A stretch of DNA of 6,871 nt from Ornithomonoglobus_A sp045532455 (GTDB lineage Bacteria; Bacillota; Clostridia; UBA1381). The notes below the pieces were generated by a model. It saw only the letters and a list, made by a program, of their open reading frames with translations, did no database searches and was not told where the DNA came from. Every line of letters starts with the position of its first letter. Positions within the stretch are counted from its first letter, which is position 1. The position numbers and the translations under genes are program-made. The DNA is taken from assembly GCA_045532455.1 (NCBI GenBank), contig JAZSFX010000035.1:1-6871 (forward strand). The letters are read 5' to 3'. Below, in pieces: positions 5,795-6,871 of the stretch.

Positions 5795-6733
5795 TTAAAA
5801 CTTGTTGGTTATTGTATCTACCACGTCGCTCATACCCTCGAAATAGCTTTTTATAATATCGGCACACGGTTCAATTTTTTGTACCATAGCCGCGCTTTGT
5901 CCTGCCATTAGTGAGCCCATTTCGGTATCGCCCTCCAAAAAGGCACGCCTTAGACCGCCAACACCCAATTCTTCTATTTCTTCTCTTGTTGCGCCATTCT
6001 TTTCGAGACGGTCATACTCTCTTGTAAGCTTATTCTTCAGAGCTCTTACGGGTGCCCCGTTTGCCCTGCCTGTAACAACTGCATCTCTGTCCTTGGCATT
6101 TAATACAGCCTCTTTGTAGTTTTGGTGTGCAATACACTCCGTAGAGCATATAAATCTTGTACCTACCTGAATACCCTCTGCACCTAACGCAAATGATGCA
6201 ACTGCACCTCTTGTATCGGCAATTCCGCCTGCCGCAATAACGGGGATACTTAGAGCATCTACAACTTGCGGAACAAGACACATTGTTGTTAATTCGCCTA
6301 TATGTCCGCCGGCCTCTGTACCCTCTGCAACAACTGCATCAGCGCCTGCTTTTTCCATTTTAACTGCTATTGCAACAGACGGAATAACGGGTACTACCTT
6401 TATACCTACTTCTTTTAATGCTGGTATATACTTAGCAGGGTTACCTGCACCTGTGGCAACTACTGCCACCTTTTCTTCCAATAACATCTGCATTATGTCG
6501 TCTGCAAACGGAGACATAAGCATTACATTTACACCAAACGGTTTATCTGTAAGAGTGCGGCATTTTTTTATCTGCTCTCTTACCACGTCAGCCGGAGCAC
6601 CGCCTGCCGCAATAAGTCCCAAGCCGCCGGCATTTGATACTGCCGCCGCCAGCTCCGCAGTTGCAACCCATGCCATTCCGCCCTGAATTATTGGATATTC
6701 TATTCCTAACAAATCACAAACTCTTGTTTTCAT
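5795..6733 (-). CDS. fabK: FMN-dependent enoyl-[acyl-carrier-protein] reductase II
   Basis: Carries out the last reduction of the fatty acid elongation cycle, trans-2-enoyl-ACP to acyl-ACP, with FMN and NAD(P)H. It is a TIM-barrel flavoprotein of the nitronate monooxygenase superfamily, unrelated to FabI. It is 312 residues, the usual length. Visible marks: N-terminal GIEYPIIQGGMAWV, the active-site segment EGTEAGGHIGE with His144 (the position of the key histidine in pneumococcal FabK), AAGGI at 167-171, and the FMN phosphate-binding GAEGIQVGTRF at 184-194. The first of the fab genes here, it starts at ATG 6731-6733 with AGGAAGG 8 nt upstream. A nitronate monooxygenase is the alternative by sequence, but its place directly before fabD makes FabK far more likely. 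FabK enzymes are known to be insensitive to triclosan. Confidence 0.93.
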   Translation of the reverse strand: MKTRVCDLLGIEYPIIQGGMAWVATAELAAAVSNAGGLGLIAAGGAPADVVREQIKKCRTLTDKPFGVNVMLMSPFADDIMQMLLEEKVAVVATGAGNPAKYIPALKEVGIKVVPVIPSVAIAVKMEKAGADAVVAEGTEAGGHIGELTTMCLVPQVVDALSIPVIAAGGIADTRGAVASFALGAEGIQVGTRFICSTECIAHQNYKEAVLNAKDRDAVVTGRANGAPVRALKNKLTREYDRLEKNGATREEIEELGVGGLRRAFLEGDTEMGSLMAGQSAAMVQKIEPCADIIKSYFEGMSDVVDTITNKF

Positions 6734-6741
6734 TTTTATTA

Positions 6742-6748
6742 CCTTCCT
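6742..6748 (-). promoter_or_regulatory. Ribosome binding site of fabK
   Basis: AGGAAGG on the minus strand, 8 nt before the fabK ATG. It is less perfect than the acpP and fabD sites. A weak promoter-like pair lies just upstream (TTTACA at 6781-6776, ATTAAT at 6758-6753), but it would place the transcript start at the ribosome site itself, so I do not call it. Confidence 0.55.
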
Positions 6749-6793
6749 ATAAATTAATCAGTGCAAATCAAATTCTGTAAAAAATTATTCAGA

Positions 6794-6851
6794 TTGCCTC
6801 TGTTTTGCGTGCAGTCGTACTAATTGTACGTCAAGCAAAAAACAGTGGCAA
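6794..6851. repeat. Imperfect inverted repeat / large stem-loop upstream of fabK
   Basis: The arms pair in blocks: TTGCC 6794-6798 with GGCAA 6847-6851, CTG 6800-6802 with CAG 6843-6845, TTTTGC 6803-6808 with GCAAAA 6835-6840, and CGTAC 6816-6820 with GTACG 6826-6830, around the 5-nt centre TAATT. That is 19 paired bases with small internal loops. On the coding strand a run of six T lies 9 nt beyond the stem (6784-6779), too far for a standard terminator. It may be a weak terminator of an upstream gene, a structured fabK leader, or a dispersed palindromic repeat. The sequence alone cannot separate these. Confidence 0.55.
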
Positions 6852-6871
6852 GTCGGATCGTAGCCATGTCG

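Noticed and set aside
5778..5867. Longer FabD starting at 5867 within fabK
   Set aside because: The family starts at the MGKTAFLFAGQG segment, and AAAAGGAGT lies 6 nt before that ATG.
6734..6793. FapR or FabT operator upstream of fabK
   Set aside because: I looked for a compact palindrome of the kind these fatty acid regulators bind, and none is clear between the ribosome site and the large inverted repeat.
6785..6871. Minus-strand frame open from the right edge for 28 codons, ending at TAA 6787-6785, as the end of an upstream gene
   Set aside because: It coincides almost exactly with the imperfect inverted repeat and matches no protein end I recognise. The 15-codon ATG frame at 6867 on the same strand is equally unconvincing.
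1..6871. CRISPR array, tRNA or rRNA gene, insertion sequence, or phage or defence genes
   Set aside because: No spaced direct repeats, transposase, tRNA-like or rRNA-like sequence is visible. The window is almost entirely core genes with short spacers.

Overview
The window is a compact block of housekeeping genes, all on the minus strand. In transcription order (high to low coordinates) they are fabK, fabD, fabG, acpP, fabF, rnc, an Elp3-like radical SAM gene, and the 5' part of smc, which runs off the left edge. I see no protein-coding gene on the plus strand. The DNA is moderately AT-rich with AT-rich spacers, strong AAAGGAGG-type ribosome binding sites and frequent ATA/AGA codons. FabK serves as the enoyl reductase, and the gene order resembles the Bacillus plsX-fabD-fabG-acpP-rnc-smc-ftsY cluster. 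Together these suggest a low-GC Gram-positive bacterium, most likely a member of the Clostridia. This is inferred from gene content and order; I cannot name a genus.

The right part (about 2427-6733) is a type II fatty acid synthesis operon. FabD loads malonyl onto the acyl carrier protein made by acpP, FabF condenses, FabG reduces the 3-keto group, and FabK reduces the enoyl group with FMN. FabH, the dehydratase FabZ and acetyl-CoA carboxylase genes are not in the window. The left part (1-2288) holds RNase III, a radical SAM protein of unknown substrate with an odd KH-like tail, and the SMC chromosome condensation ATPase.

Most junctions are tight: fabK-fabD 17 nt, fabD/fabG 7-nt overlap, rnc-radical SAM 16 nt, and radical SAM/smc 10-nt overlap. 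The exceptions are the spacers around acpP and fabF: 66 nt before acpP, 139 nt between acpP and the canonical fabF start, and 138 nt between fabF and rnc. The two longest hold stable stem-loops without a U-tract on the coding strand, so they look like processing or attenuation structures rather than terminators. The 138 bases upstream of fabK hold a long imperfect inverted repeat.

Nothing here looks like a new defence, mobile or biosynthetic system. The items most worth a second look are regulatory: an AUG-UAA start-stop with a perfect Shine-Dalgarno just upstream of fabF, a roughly 19-bp stem in the rnc leader that could be an RNase III autoregulation site, and the inverted repeat upstream of fabK. 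No gene-free stretch exceeds 300 bases.
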